Shown here: positions 16,500 through 25,806 of the stretch, one piece after another
Position numbering within the stretch: position 1 is the first letter of the stretch
Layout: each line of letters opens with the position of its first letter
Assembly: GCA_040235395.1 (NCBI GenBank)
Contig: JBECKS010000130.1
Span: 1 to 64,000, forward strand
Origin: JBECKS01 sp040235395
Lineage (GTDB): Bacteria > Pseudomonadota > Gammaproteobacteria > Pseudomonadales > JBECKS01
DNA: 64,000 bases
Direction of reading: 5' to 3'
Program-made: the position numbers and the translations under genes
Notes under the pieces: generated by a model
The model's database searches: none
Told to the model about the DNA's origin: nothing
What the model saw: only the letters and a program-made list of their open reading frames with translations

Positions 16500-16988
16500 A
16501 TGAGTTCCAGAATTCCATCTACGCTTTTCAACCCTTCCAACGTACTGTGTAACGTGAATGCCGGAAGTAAGAAAGCCTTTTTCGAAATCGCCGCAAAGGA
16601 AATCTATCAGGAAGCCAGTATCGACAACTGGCAATCACTTTTTGATGCCCTCATTGCGCGAGAGAAAGTAGGTACAACCGGTTTCGGTGATGGCATAGCC
16701 ATTCCTCACTGCCGGGTTGCCTCATGCAAGCAACCTACTGCCCTATTTGTAAAGCTAAGCAAGGCTATTGATTTTGATGCTGTTGATGGTCAGGAAGTGG
16801 ATTTAATTTTTGTTCTGGTCGTACCAGAAGAGGCAAGTAGCGAGCATCTGGACATACTGTCTGTGCTAGCAGCGATTCTGGAAAAAAATGCCTATCGCAT
16901 TTCCTTACGCGACAGTCAGACCAATGAAGAGCTCTTGAAGCGACTGGAACGCATGATTCAGGAGCAAGATCAGGAACAAGAAGAGTAA
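16500..16988 (+). CDS. ptsN: Nitrogen-PTS EIIA component
   Basis: PtsN (EIIA-Ntr) is the terminal phosphate acceptor of the nitrogen-related phosphotransferase chain and regulates potassium transport and other targets. The ATG at 16500 gives 162 residues, close to the family norm; a TTG three codons upstream is less likely. The phosphorylated histidine is H70 in GIAIPHCRV. It is followed five bases later by rapZ and then npr, the conserved regulatory block. The 110 bases before it contain no hpf gene. Confidence 0.93.
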   Translation: MSSRIPSTLFNPSNVLCNVNAGSKKAFFEIAAKEIYQEASIDNWQSLFDALIAREKVGTTGFGDGIAIPHCRVASCKQPTALFVKLSKAIDFDAVDGQEVDLIFVLVVPEEASSEHLDILSVLAAILEKNAYRISLRDSQTNEELLKRLERMIQEQDQEQEE

Positions 16989-16993
16989 GAGTC

Positions 16994-17866
16994 ATGCAAC
17001 TCAAGATTATCAGCGGACGTTCGGGTGCAGGAAAAACAACAGCCCTGCAGATTCTTGAAGACCTGAATTTCTACTGTGTTGATAACCTTCCCTTGTTTCT
17101 CCTGCCCGAGCTAGTCAAGCAAATTCAGTCAGAATCTACAAACCACCCTCAAGCTATCTACGAAAATATCGCCGTTGGAATCGATGCCAGAAACCTCGCC
17201 TCACAAATCAGGAATTACGCAAAAATTATTGAAGACCTGAGCAAGCATGTTAACTGCGCCACCATTTACCTGGATTCAAAAGATGAGGTCTTACTGAGAC
17301 GCTTTAGCGCAAGTCGTCGAAAACACCCCTTAAGCAACGAAGAGGTTTCTTTAGCTGAGGCCATTGCCAATGAAGTTGAGGTGCTCAAACCAATCGAAGA
17401 CCTTGCAAATCTTACCGTGGATACAAGCAACCTGACGGTCCATCAACTTCGAGAAACCATTAAGCAGAAAATCTATCAGGCAAACTCCCAACAAACCTCA
17501 ATATTGATTCAATCCTTTTCATACAAGCATGGAATACCCATTGACGCTGATTTTGTCTTTGATGTCCGCTGTCTCAAGAACCCGCATTGGGAAGAAAGTC
17601 TTAAAGAACTAAGCGGGCTAGATCAGCCTGTGCAGGACTTTTTGATAAAAGATGAAAAAACCCAGGAAATGCTTAACGACCTGGACTACTTCCTGAATAA
17701 ATGGGAGACCGAATTCGAGGCCAATAACCGTTCCTATTTAACGATTGCCATTGGCTGCACTGGTGGCAGGCACCGTTCAGTATTTATGGTTGAAAAACTG
17801 TCTGAAAGACTGAAAGTTAAATCCCGAAAAGTTAAAGTCAGGCATCGAGAAATAGGAAGCAGATAA
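16994..17866 (+). CDS. rapZ: RNase adapter protein RapZ
   Basis: RapZ is a nucleotide-binding protein; in E. coli it senses glucosamine-6-phosphate and guides small RNA GlmZ to RNase E. The 290-residue protein has Walker A GRSGAGKTT (8-16) and the conserved C-terminal half, with GCTGGRHRSVFMVEKL and a basic end (VKSRKVKVRHREIGSR) like the RNA-binding tail of the family. It is packed between ptsN (five bases) and npr (three bases). GlmZ or GlmY genes were not seen here, so its target in this organism is not known. Confidence 0.94.
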   Translation: MQLKIISGRSGAGKTTALQILEDLNFYCVDNLPLFLLPELVKQIQSESTNHPQAIYENIAVGIDARNLASQIRNYAKIIEDLSKHVNCATIYLDSKDEVLLRRFSASRRKHPLSNEEVSLAEAIANEVEVLKPIEDLANLTVDTSNLTVHQLRETIKQKIYQANSQQTSILIQSFSYKHGIPIDADFVFDVRCLKNPHWEESLKELSGLDQPVQDFLIKDEKTQEMLNDLDYFLNKWETEFEANNRSYLTIAIGCTGGRHRSVFMVEKLSERLKVKSRKVKVRHREIGSR

Positions 17867-17869
17867 ACC

Positions 17870-18139
17870 ATGTTGGAAAAAGACATTCACATCATCAATA
17901 AACTTGGCCTACATGCCCGTTCAGCCTCAAAGCTGGTATCGGTTTCTTCCAACTATCTTTCAGATATCCAGATTACCTTCAAGAATAAACAGGTAAATGC
18001 AAAAAGCATTATGAACCTGTTAATGCTTGCCGCCAAAAAGGGAGACGTCATCACCGTGATATGTGAAGGGGAAGATGAAGAAGCAGCCATGCAGGCAATT
18101 TGCGACTTAATCGATAGGCGCTTTGACGAAGAAGAATGA
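17870..18139 (+). CDS. ptsO: Nitrogen-PTS phosphocarrier protein NPr
   Basis: NPr is the HPr-like carrier that passes phosphate from EI-Ntr to PtsN. The 89-residue protein has the active-site histidine H15 in KLGLHARSASKL and the conserved serine S46 in NAKSIMNLLML. It is the third gene of the ptsN-rapZ-ptsO block. EI-Ntr (ptsP) is not in this window. Confidence 0.93.
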   Translation: MLEKDIHIINKLGLHARSASKLVSVSSNYLSDIQITFKNKQVNAKSIMNLLMLAAKKGDVITVICEGEDEEAAMQAICDLIDRRFDEEE

Positions 18140-18303
18140 TGTTTATTTTAGCTGTTCAAGCAAACCTGTTCCTAAGCTAATCACTGTTATCACCTACTCT
18201 ATCTGTGAAACTTCACTACAAATAAAGTACACTCTGCTTTCTTCTACGTGTTGCATAACACCTGGATTTTTTTCACACCCTTTTCCTGTAAGAAGTAGCA
18301 GCA

Positions 18304-19659
18304 ATGTCACTTTCAGATAATAAAAAAGTACAGACACGCATCCATGAGATCAATAAAGCGCTAAGCAGCGGTACCTTTATTGAGGCGCGTCAGATGCTTA
18401 ACAGCATTCCTCCTGAAGAAATTGCTCACCTCTGTGAATCACAACCGCCCGCAACACGAAATCTGCTTTGGCAATTGATTGATGAAAACCTGCAAGCAGA
18501 TGTTCTGAATGACCTAAGTGAAGATATCCGTAGTGAATTCATGAACTCTCTAGGCACGGAGCAGTTGATTCAGATTAGTGATGGTCTTGAAACCGATGAC
18601 CTGGTAGACATCCTGCAACAACTTCCGAAAACTATTTCGAGCCGCCTGTTAAATTCAATGGATGAACAGGATCGCCATCGCGTCGAACGCGTTCTGGATT
18701 ATCCAGATGACACTGCCGGTGGCTTAATGAATACCGATACCATCACGGTCCGGCCTGATATTAGTCTTGACGTGGTACTTCGTTACCTACGTAGACTCAA
18801 GGAATTGCCTGATACCACTGACAACCTCTGGGTTGTAAATCGTAATGACACCTTTATTGGTGTGCTTCCCTTAGGAAAACTTCTGACCTCCGACCCTACC
18901 ATGACTGTGAGGGAGGCAATGGACACTGAATTTGAACCCATACTGGCCTCCTCTTCGGATACCGATGTCGCCAATCGTTTTGAAAGACAGGATCTTGTGT
19001 CAGCGCCTGTGTGTAATGAAAACGGAACCTTGCTAGGCCGTATCACCATCGACGACGTGGTTGATGTCATCCGTGAAGAAGCCGACCATTCTCTTTTGAG
19101 CATGGCGGCATTAGATGAAGACGAAAGTACGTTTGCCCCCATCCTGAAAACAAGTCGTAAACGTTCTGTATGGCTTGGGGTTTATTTACTGACGGCATTT
19201 CTAGCCTCCTTTGTGATCGACCAGTTTTCTGCAACCCTGTCTGAAATCATCGCGCTCGCTGTACTAATGCCCATCGTCGCGAGCATGGGTGGCACCGCGG
19301 GCAACCAGACTTTAGCCATTGTTATTCGAGGTCTTGCACTTGGACAAATTGGCAAGGCTAACGCGCGCCACCTTGTTTCCAGAGAGTTAAGAATTGCTGC
19401 AATCAACAGCCTGGTTTGGGCAAGCATCATTGGGCTGATTACCGAGCTCTGGTTCAGGGATTTGCGAATTGCCTATGTCATTGCATCAGCAATGGCTATC
19501 AATTTCCTTGTCGCAGGTTTTGCAGGTTCATCACTTCCATTACTAATGAAACGCCTGAATATTGACCCTGCACTTTCTGGTAGTGTTCTTCTGGTAGCCA
19601 CAACGGATGTTGTGGGCTATTTCGTTTTTCTGGGTCTAGCCTCTCTCTTTTTCATGTAA
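18304..19659 (+). CDS. mgtE: Magnesium transporter MgtE
   Basis: MgtE is a magnesium-gated inner-membrane channel. The 451-residue protein has the usual architecture: helical MgtE-N domain (about 30-130), a pair of CBS domains (about 135-260, with TADTITVRP-like and APVCNENGTLLGRITIDDVV segments), a connecting helix and five membrane helices (about 285-451) with the pore signature region PIVASMGGTAGNQTL. Its place next to ptsO is shared with pseudomonads. The 164-base upstream spacer shows a GTGAA/TTCAC inverted repeat but no recognisable magnesium riboswitch. Confidence 0.93.
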   Translation: MSLSDNKKVQTRIHEINKALSSGTFIEARQMLNSIPPEEIAHLCESQPPATRNLLWQLIDENLQADVLNDLSEDIRSEFMNSLGTEQLIQISDGLETDDLVDILQQLPKTISSRLLNSMDEQDRHRVERVLDYPDDTAGGLMNTDTITVRPDISLDVVLRYLRRLKELPDTTDNLWVVNRNDTFIGVLPLGKLLTSDPTMTVREAMDTEFEPILASSSDTDVANRFERQDLVSAPVCNENGTLLGRITIDDVVDVIREEADHSLLSMAALDEDESTFAPILKTSRKRSVWLGVYLLTAFLASFVIDQFSATLSEIIALAVLMPIVASMGGTAGNQTLAIVIRGLALGQIGKANARHLVSRELRIAAINSLVWASIIGLITELWFRDLRIAYVIASAMAINFLVAGFAGSSLPLLMKRLNIDPALSGSVLLVATTDVVGYFVFLGLASLFFM

Positions 19660-19685
19660 TGCACCAAGAGCATTCATAAATCGTT

Positions 19686-20252
19686 ATGGAATATATCAAA
19701 CAAAGCGGCACAGAAAGGGCTAATAAATCTCAACAGAAAAGAGAATTCGCTGCACTTAAAGTACATGCTGAATTTCTGTGCGGACTTAAACCAAAAGCCC
19801 AGCAGGAACTAACACTTAATGAAGAAATCCGGAATGGCTTGGCAGAGTTCAACCAGATAAAACATCCCAATGCTCAAAAACGTCATGTGCAATTCATGAC
19901 ACGCCTACTATCAGAATTTAATGAACTGGAAACGCTTCTCGAACAACTACATCAACTCCAGAATCCTCATCTTAAGCAGCAACAACTTGAAAAACAGCTT
20001 GAGAACTTAACAAACAAACTATTAAACACTGAACAGGAAAGCTTACATCAGGAAAGCATTGAAAAACTTTTCTCAGAACACCCCGATATAGACAAACAGC
20101 AATTCATGCAAATCCTTCGCAATGCTCAGAAAGAAATCATCCAAAACAAAAAAAATGATCAGGAAGAACAGGAAAGTAAGCAGCAGAAACCCGAAGGGAA
20201 ACAACTAAAAAAACTAAAAAGCCTGCTCAGGGAATTATTATCAAAGAACTAA
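19686..20252 (+). CDS. darP: Ribosome-associated protein DarP (YjgA, DUF615)
   Basis: The 188-residue protein carries the DUF615 pattern: KREFAALKVHAEFLCGLKP near the start, then LNEEIRNGLAEF and NAQKRHVQFMTRLL, a central helix pair, and a highly charged C-terminus. E. coli DarP/YjgA associates with 50S precursors and helps late large-subunit assembly. The C-terminal third is unusually rich in Gln, Glu and Lys. In several relatives the gene sits between tldD and pmbA; neither is here. Its last bases overlap the convergent amidase gene by four. Confidence 0.85.
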   Translation: MEYIKQSGTERANKSQQKREFAALKVHAEFLCGLKPKAQQELTLNEEIRNGLAEFNQIKHPNAQKRHVQFMTRLLSEFNELETLLEQLHQLQNPHLKQQQLEKQLENLTNKLLNTEQESLHQESIEKLFSEHPDIDKQQFMQILRNAQKEIIQNKKNDQEEQESKQQKPEGKQLKKLKSLLRELLSKN

Positions 20253-21079
20253 GCATCCAGACGTCGATGCTGTAATACAGGCATTTTTTCCCGAATAAGT
20301 GTCTGGGCATCAAGATCAAGCGTTGTTACCAACACACCTTTCCCGCTCTCGAGACACCCTAATAGAGAACCATCGGCATCAACTATCATGCTATGTCCAT
20401 AAGTCTTACGAACCTGACCTGATGCACTCACGTGTTCTCCACCTTGATTGGCAGCCAAAACAAAGCATTGATTTTCAATCGCCCTGGCTCGAAGAAGAAC
20501 TTCCCAATGCTTTTCCCCTGTAACATAAGTGAATGCAGCAGGAACCAGTAAAAGCTTACACCCTTGTTCACTGAGCTTTCGATAAAGCTCAGGAAACCTC
20601 AGGTCATAACAGATTGAAAGACCCACTTTCAAACCATCAAGTTCGAATGAAAGCAATTCGCCGCCAGGAACAATTGTGTCTGATTCACGATAAGAGCCAA
20701 TATTATCGCCCACATCCACATCAAAAAGATGAATCTTGTTATAACAGGCAATTCGCTTTCCATTGGGAGCATGGACACAAGATGCTGAATACACTTTCCC
20801 TTTTTCACTTGATAAGGCAGGTAAGGATCCCGCAACAATATAGCACTGATATTTTTTTGCCTGCTCAGAAAGAAAGTTTTCTATCGCATGGGTCTGCAAT
20901 TCCTCCATTGCCAACTCATGAAAGTTGGCGGCAGAAAACATAAAGCAATTTTCAGGCAACAGAATAAGTCGAGCACCTTGATTCGCAGCCTCCTTGATTA
21001 AATCAGCTGCCTGAGCAAGATTTTCCTCAAAGTTGATTGTGCTAACCATTTGTACAACAGCAACTGACAGGCTTTTCAT
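20249..21079 (-). CDS. Nitrilase-superfamily carbon-nitrogen hydrolase
   Basis: The 276-residue protein has the complete Glu-Lys-Cys triad of the superfamily: E43 in LLPENCF, K115 in CYNKIHLFDV and C157 in SICYDLRFPE. It belongs to the NIT1/YbeM-like branch by the KIHLFDVDV and CYDLRFPELYR signatures; known members hydrolyse deaminated glutathione and similar metabolites, so a metabolite-repair amidase is the best guess. It follows yhdP by 62 bases, the same neighbour as in many gammaproteobacteria, where tldD usually comes next but is missing here. Confidence 0.85.
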   Translation of the reverse strand: MKSLSVAVVQMVSTINFEENLAQAADLIKEAANQGARLILLPENCFMFSAANFHELAMEELQTHAIENFLSEQAKKYQCYIVAGSLPALSSEKGKVYSASCVHAPNGKRIACYNKIHLFDVDVGDNIGSYRESDTIVPGGELLSFELDGLKVGLSICYDLRFPELYRKLSEQGCKLLLVPAAFTYVTGEKHWEVLLRARAIENQCFVLAANQGGEHVSASGQVRKTYGHSMIVDADGSLLGCLESGKGVLVTTLDLDAQTLIREKMPVLQHRRLDA

Positions 21080-21141
21080 TGTTTACCACCTTACCCAATC
21101 TTTATGCACACCACTAAAACCGGACGCCATCCATATTTATC

Positions 21142-24100
21142 TTATTCACTTTTCTGTTCTTCGCCAGTCAAGGCTTCATCAATTCCCTTGCCAATTTTTT
21201 TGAAAATTTTCAACGTTAGAATATCAGTCACGATACCTAAGTTAAAAATTCCCAACGCTTTGAATTTCTTGGATTTGATATCAAGCTCCACGATGCTTCC
21301 ATCAAAGATTTCCAACCCCGCTTTGCCTGACATCGCATCGTAATCAAAATCCATCGGCGAACCAGGCCATTTAATATCGATTGTCATCAAACCCGAACTT
21401 TTTGAAGAAGGTTTAAGGTTTAAAGCACTGAACAGTTTTGTTGCAGCTGCCGTTCTTAAATGCCCCTTGAAATGCGTCACCGATTTATCTTCACTGTAAT
21501 TCCAACGCCCAGTTCCGTTGATAGTCATCAAACCATAATTCAATTGATGCACATTAAAATCCATCCCATGATCATCTGGCATTAAATCAATCCGCCAACG
21601 CCCATTCTTCAAGGAACCCAATACCACTGTAGCAATATCAATCTGAGCAAACATAAAATCATCAGGCACATAAGGTTCTGTCACTTTTTTAACAGCCACT
21701 TTTTTGCTGTATTCCCCACGCCCTGAATCATCCTTAACGGTTACCTCTTGATATTCAATGCCCTCTAACTGCTCCTCAGTTATTTTCAAATAATCCAGTT
21801 TAGCTACGATTGGATTCTTTTTTGAAATCAATTCTTCATCTGGTACCCATATCACACCTTTTAATACTGAATTTTCAACATCTACACGCCACCTGAAATA
21901 TTCTCTTGTTATAAAAGCTTTCAGATTTTCCAGTTCCTGATCAAAACCTGTAAAACGATCAACCGTCACATCAACCCTATTGATAATGGCTGCCGTATCG
22001 TCTTCCTCTGTATTCATGGCAGTGGCTTTAGTAGGTGAAGGATTTGTAGACGAAGGATTGGTAGATGAAGGCTGTGCAGACGAAGACTCTGTACTCTGCT
22101 CTCCCACATCATCCATCAGGTTTTTTTCGATATAGTCTACCCATTCATCGAAATCCACATGATCTATTCTTCCAGTTACAACCAACCCTGAATCCTGAGG
22201 CAAAGGATAAAAACCATCTCCAAAATGAATTCGACCTCGATCAAAATCACCGTTTTCGCCAACGGTTTTAGTAACAACACCTACACGTTTTCCATAATCC
22301 ATGCGATAAATTAACCAATCAGGAAATACATCAAGCTGAAGCGTACTCGCCACTGGAACATTTTCTTTTTTAGCGTAAGTTCCTGGCAAAACAATGGCGG
22401 TATTTTTCAAATCCGTGTTTACTTCTACCCTGACAATCGACTCCTTGCCACGATAAGTATCACCAGTTAAAGGTAGTAATTCAGAGCTTTCATTACTCGC
22501 AGCAGGCACGCCAAGTTCTGGAAGCAAATCGTTTACCGCTTCCAAATCACCAATCGATATAGTCACATCAAAATCTGCAACACCGCTCAAATTATCGAAC
22601 AACCAGAAGCTTTGCCAGCTTTTAAGATCATCAGCACTGAGCTTCCCCTTACCAGAAATCTGAAACACTTGTTCTCCTTCACTTTCATGTGTCTCTATTT
22701 TTCCCTCTATCGGCTTATCAAAAAAGAGCGCACTTAAATGCTCTGTGCTCAGTCCCTCTTTTAACGAATAGTGCAGGTCGGTACTCAGCGACTTCACACC
22801 CAACCTGACATCAGGAATAGCGAGTAAGGCATCTTCTGTTTTGAGGTTGACTTCTATCACCTCCTGCTTTTGACCAGGCTCATCTGAAAGCGGCAAATCA
22901 AGCATGACATCACTTTGCTGACTGCCTGTTAATACCCAATCTTCAATAACGTGACCAAGAATTTCTTTCAATTCACTTTGCAAGAAAAGTTTCTGAACAT
23001 CTCCTAAACTTCCAGATGACTGAGCGGATATCTGAACTCGAGGAAGGTTTTCCTTTAGATAAGATTCAATTTCAACTTGCCCATTAAACAACCGAGAATC
23101 AAACATTTTTGCTGATGATACTTTAGCCCTGACTCTATCGTTATGAACTAAAACATTTGCTTCTACTTCGTCTACCTGCGGCCAACGTCCAGGTAAATAA
23201 TCAAGACTAGCATTATGTACATCGATATCGGTATCGAGCGTTGCAAAGGTATAAGGTTCATAGCGCTTCAAAAAAGCAAACAGAAAAATATCTCCTTCAG
23301 CTTTACCGTGCTTCAGAAAATCATCAATCCAAACAAGCAAAGACTCAGGTAATTTTCCAAGAAAAAACATCTTGATGTTTTCAAGCCCCATGGGTTGGAT
23401 ATGCGCTTGCAAGGACCAGGCAGGTATTTCTTTTTCACCTGTTTGATAATTTCTAGCTGGAATGTTTGCCTTAAACCGTCCATGTGCTGAAATATTATTA
23501 GCATGTAGTTCTGCTATATCACTGGAGATAACAATATCACCAGGAATCATTTCCAACAGCAGATTGGCAGAGAGTGAAGTGATATTCAGGTTTTCCCTGA
23601 AAAGATAGAAATTTTCTTCGAGCAATGCGTCAAAGGTCTGTAGTTCCACACCCAGAACCTTAGGAGCATATTCAGCATAAAAATCTATGCCATGGACACC
23701 TGGCACTTTGTCAAAGGCGGAGACACCAATATCCTTAATGTAAGCACTGGCATACACTTCTCTTTCGGCATTAAATGGATCATAGGCAAAAACCTGAACT
23801 TGCTGAACTGAACCTTCAGGTGCAGCATCAATAATTTTTTTCTTTTTACTTTCCTCAAGAGGAATATAGGGTATTAATTTCCCAACCAAAGAAACAGGAA
23901 TTCGATTAATCAATAAGCGAGCGAAATCCCTGTTTTCCGGTTTTGATGAATCATCTTCATCAGAGAAATAGAAGGCATTCCATTCCCTTGCAAGCGGTTG
24001 ACTTAAGTGTTCTGAGCGCCCTTGCTCAAAAATAATTGCCAGATTTCGCCATTGAAAATCACCCCAGGCAAGTTCAAAGTCCTTGAGTTTCAACTTGAAC

Positions 24101-25221
24101 GGGATATGCGGCAGCAATTTCACATATTCAGATCTTTCTTTACTATTGAGAAGTTTCGATAAAGAAATTTCACTTTTTAACTCTAACTTGAAAGCAAGCT
24201 CATCAATATTGATATCTTCCACTTCAGCACTTTTCTGCTGCTGTTTTTCAACTGTCAAAGATTCTTCCTGCTTTAACTGATATGCAAAAAGAATATCCTT
24301 AATCGAAAAATCAAGTTTTATGCTTTCAAAAACACCTCTGTTTATCTCTATCCAGCTTTTCAAAGCAACTCTGGCATTTTTTGGCTGAACAATCTGATGC
24401 TTCGGCCATAATTCATGCTCAAATAAATATGTTAGTTCATTGCGATCAATAGAAAAAAAGCTTCTTGCAGAGAACCCATCAAGATCAAGAGGGTTTCCCT
24501 GAAAAACACTGACGAAATCTATCTTTCTTGGTTTTTCTTCATTTGCAGCCACCAACAACCTGGATTCAAGCTGATGATTAAACCATTCGTTATCTAGGGT
24601 AAGAGATGGAATTTCTATCCGATAGCTACCATATTTTCCTGCATTCATGCCAAGCTTCATATTCCTGACAAAAATTTGTTCGGCAGTAAAAATATAATTA
24701 TCCAGAATGCGTTTCAGTTTTTCCTTACTATCGGAGCCCTGAGGTGTTTCAGGTAAGGGTAAGCCATGAACAAGAAGCTTACCCGTTTCATCATCAAATA
24801 CTAAGTCACTAGAAATGCCAGAGATGAGAACTTTTTTTATGCGTGGGGAAAAAGTAAATAAGCTTTCAATCAAGTCAAGCTCAACAGCCAGATGTTCAAC
24901 TCGCACACCTTGCTCTTCCAGAGAGCTTTCATCATTTATCTTTTGGACTTCATGATAAGCTTTCCCTTTAAGGCTAATATCACGAAACTCTATAATCGGA
25001 CTAACTAATAACCATCTTCCACTCATTTCTCCAATTTCAAGTTGGAAATCTGTTTTGTCAGCGACTTGTTGCTCAATGACTTCCTTATATTGAGCTACAT
25101 CTTTAAGTGCAACACGAAACCCAACCGAAATCATCGCCCACGCCACTAACAGGTATAAAAGCAGATACCTCAAACGTCTAGCCGGATTGGGCGCTGGGGA
25201 AAACTGTTCTTGTTCAGACAT
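21142..25221 (-). CDS. yhdP: AsmA-like inter-membrane transport protein YhdP
   Basis: A 1359-residue protein, close to the roughly 1270 of E. coli YhdP. It has a single N-terminal membrane segment (about 17-37, after a proline-rich cytoplasmic start) and a very long periplasmic beta-rich region of the DUF3971/AsmA2 type, matching the bridge-like proteins thought to carry phospholipids to the outer membrane together with TamB and YdbH. A Ser/Pro/Thr-rich linker near residues 1045-1070 is encoded by a degenerate 15-bp tandem repeat. It lies after mreBCD, as in relatives, but the maf and rng genes that often separate them are absent. Confidence 0.88.
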   Translation of the reverse strand: MSEQEQFSPAPNPARRLRYLLLYLLVAWAMISVGFRVALKDVAQYKEVIEQQVADKTDFQLEIGEMSGRWLLVSPIIEFRDISLKGKAYHEVQKINDESSLEEQGVRVEHLAVELDLIESLFTFSPRIKKVLISGISSDLVFDDETGKLLVHGLPLPETPQGSDSKEKLKRILDNYIFTAEQIFVRNMKLGMNAGKYGSYRIEIPSLTLDNEWFNHQLESRLLVAANEEKPRKIDFVSVFQGNPLDLDGFSARSFFSIDRNELTYLFEHELWPKHQIVQPKNARVALKSWIEINRGVFESIKLDFSIKDILFAYQLKQEESLTVEKQQQKSAEVEDINIDELAFKLELKSEISLSKLLNSKERSEYVKLLPHIPFKLKLKDFELAWGDFQWRNLAIIFEQGRSEHLSQPLAREWNAFYFSDEDDSSKPENRDFARLLINRIPVSLVGKLIPYIPLEESKKKKIIDAAPEGSVQQVQVFAYDPFNAEREVYASAYIKDIGVSAFDKVPGVHGIDFYAEYAPKVLGVELQTFDALLEENFYLFRENLNITSLSANLLLEMIPGDIVISSDIAELHANNISAHGRFKANIPARNYQTGEKEIPAWSLQAHIQPMGLENIKMFFLGKLPESLLVWIDDFLKHGKAEGDIFLFAFLKRYEPYTFATLDTDIDVHNASLDYLPGRWPQVDEVEANVLVHNDRVRAKVSSAKMFDSRLFNGQVEIESYLKENLPRVQISAQSSGSLGDVQKLFLQSELKEILGHVIEDWVLTGSQQSDVMLDLPLSDEPGQKQEVIEVNLKTEDALLAIPDVRLGVKSLSTDLHYSLKEGLSTEHLSALFFDKPIEGKIETHESEGEQVFQISGKGKLSADDLKSWQSFWLFDNLSGVADFDVTISIGDLEAVNDLLPELGVPAASNESSELLPLTGDTYRGKESIVRVEVNTDLKNTAIVLPGTYAKKENVPVASTLQLDVFPDWLIYRMDYGKRVGVVTKTVGENGDFDRGRIHFGDGFYPLPQDSGLVVTGRIDHVDFDEWVDYIEKNLMDDVGEQSTESSSAQPSSTNPSSTNPSPTKATAMNTEEDDTAAIINRVDVTVDRFTGFDQELENLKAFITREYFRWRVDVENSVLKGVIWVPDEELISKKNPIVAKLDYLKITEEQLEGIEYQEVTVKDDSGRGEYSKKVAVKKVTEPYVPDDFMFAQIDIATVVLGSLKNGRWRIDLMPDDHGMDFNVHQLNYGLMTINGTGRWNYSEDKSVTHFKGHLRTAAATKLFSALNLKPSSKSSGLMTIDIKWPGSPMDFDYDAMSGKAGLEIFDGSIVELDIKSKKFKALGIFNLGIVTDILTLKIFKKIGKGIDEALTGEEQKSE
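22031..22090. repeat. 15-bp degenerate tandem repeat, four copies, inside yhdP
   Basis: Four 15-base units begin at 22031, 22046, 22061 and 22076, each of the form GTAGAYGAAGGATTG with changes. On the coding strand they encode a Ser-Ser-Thr-Asn-Pro-like five-residue repeat in a flexible linker. Being in frame, copy-number change would lengthen or shorten the linker without disrupting the protein. Confidence 0.7.
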
Positions 25222-25299
25222 AAAACCTTAACTCAATGAGCTCAGAAAGTGCTGCGCACTTATTTGACAGTTTTTTTTGACGATTGATTCACCAGGAAT

Positions 25300-25806
25300 C
25301 TATCCATTGTTCTCATAAATATTGAATCGGCTTTTGAGACTGTCCATCACAACGAACAACCAAGGCCAAACCAATGCATTGCTAAGGACCGGCAACCAGT
25401 AAAACATATCAGGTTCTGCCGGGTTACCAAAAAAACCCTCAAGCAAGCGTATAAAAAGCAGATAAAGGAATGAAAAAAACAGAATCAATAGAAACTGTTG
25501 AAATCCTGAAAATATTCTTATCTGTCGATGTACTAAAAGCTGCAGGTACACAATGGTTATCATACTCAAGGCATGTATGCCAAAGACAGAGTCCAGAAGT
25601 AAGTCAGTAAGCAAACCAACTAAAAAAGCAAAAAATATTCCAAATCGCCCTGGCAATACGTAAACCCAGAACAATAAAAATAATAAAATCCAGTTGGGTC
25701 TTACATAACTTAACCAACTTGTCATGGGGAATATCTGCAAGACCATAGCTGCGTAAAGAGATAACGCAACCAAAGACATGCCCTGTGTCATACGCTGCTC
25801 AATCAT
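25300..25806 (-). CDS. mreD: Rod shape-determining protein MreD
   Basis: MreD is a small inner-membrane protein of the elongasome. The reading frame is open further up, but the ATG at 25806 is chosen because it overlaps the mreC end (ATGATTGA), the usual coupling, and gives 168 residues against 162 in E. coli. Five to six hydrophobic segments are visible, with the family stretch VRPNWILLFLLFWVYVLPGR and GLLTDLLLDSVFGIHAL. It follows mreC directly and precedes yhdP by 78 bases. Confidence 0.92.
   Translation of the reverse strand: MIEQRMTQGMSLVALSLYAAMVLQIFPMTSWLSYVRPNWILLFLLFWVYVLPGRFGIFFAFLVGLLTDLLLDSVFGIHALSMITIVYLQLLVHRQIRIFSGFQQFLLILFFSFLYLLFIRLLEGFFGNPAEPDMFYWLPVLSNALVWPWLFVVMDSLKSRFNIYENNG

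Noticed and set aside
18140..18303. Magnesium riboswitch ahead of mgtE
   Set aside because: Only 164 bases with one small inverted repeat; no M-box-like architecture could be recognised.
18783..19142. Open frame of 119 residues on the minus strand inside mgtE
   Set aside because: It lies antisense to the CBS-domain part of mgtE, has no ribosome binding site and is Ser-rich in the manner of antisense shadows.
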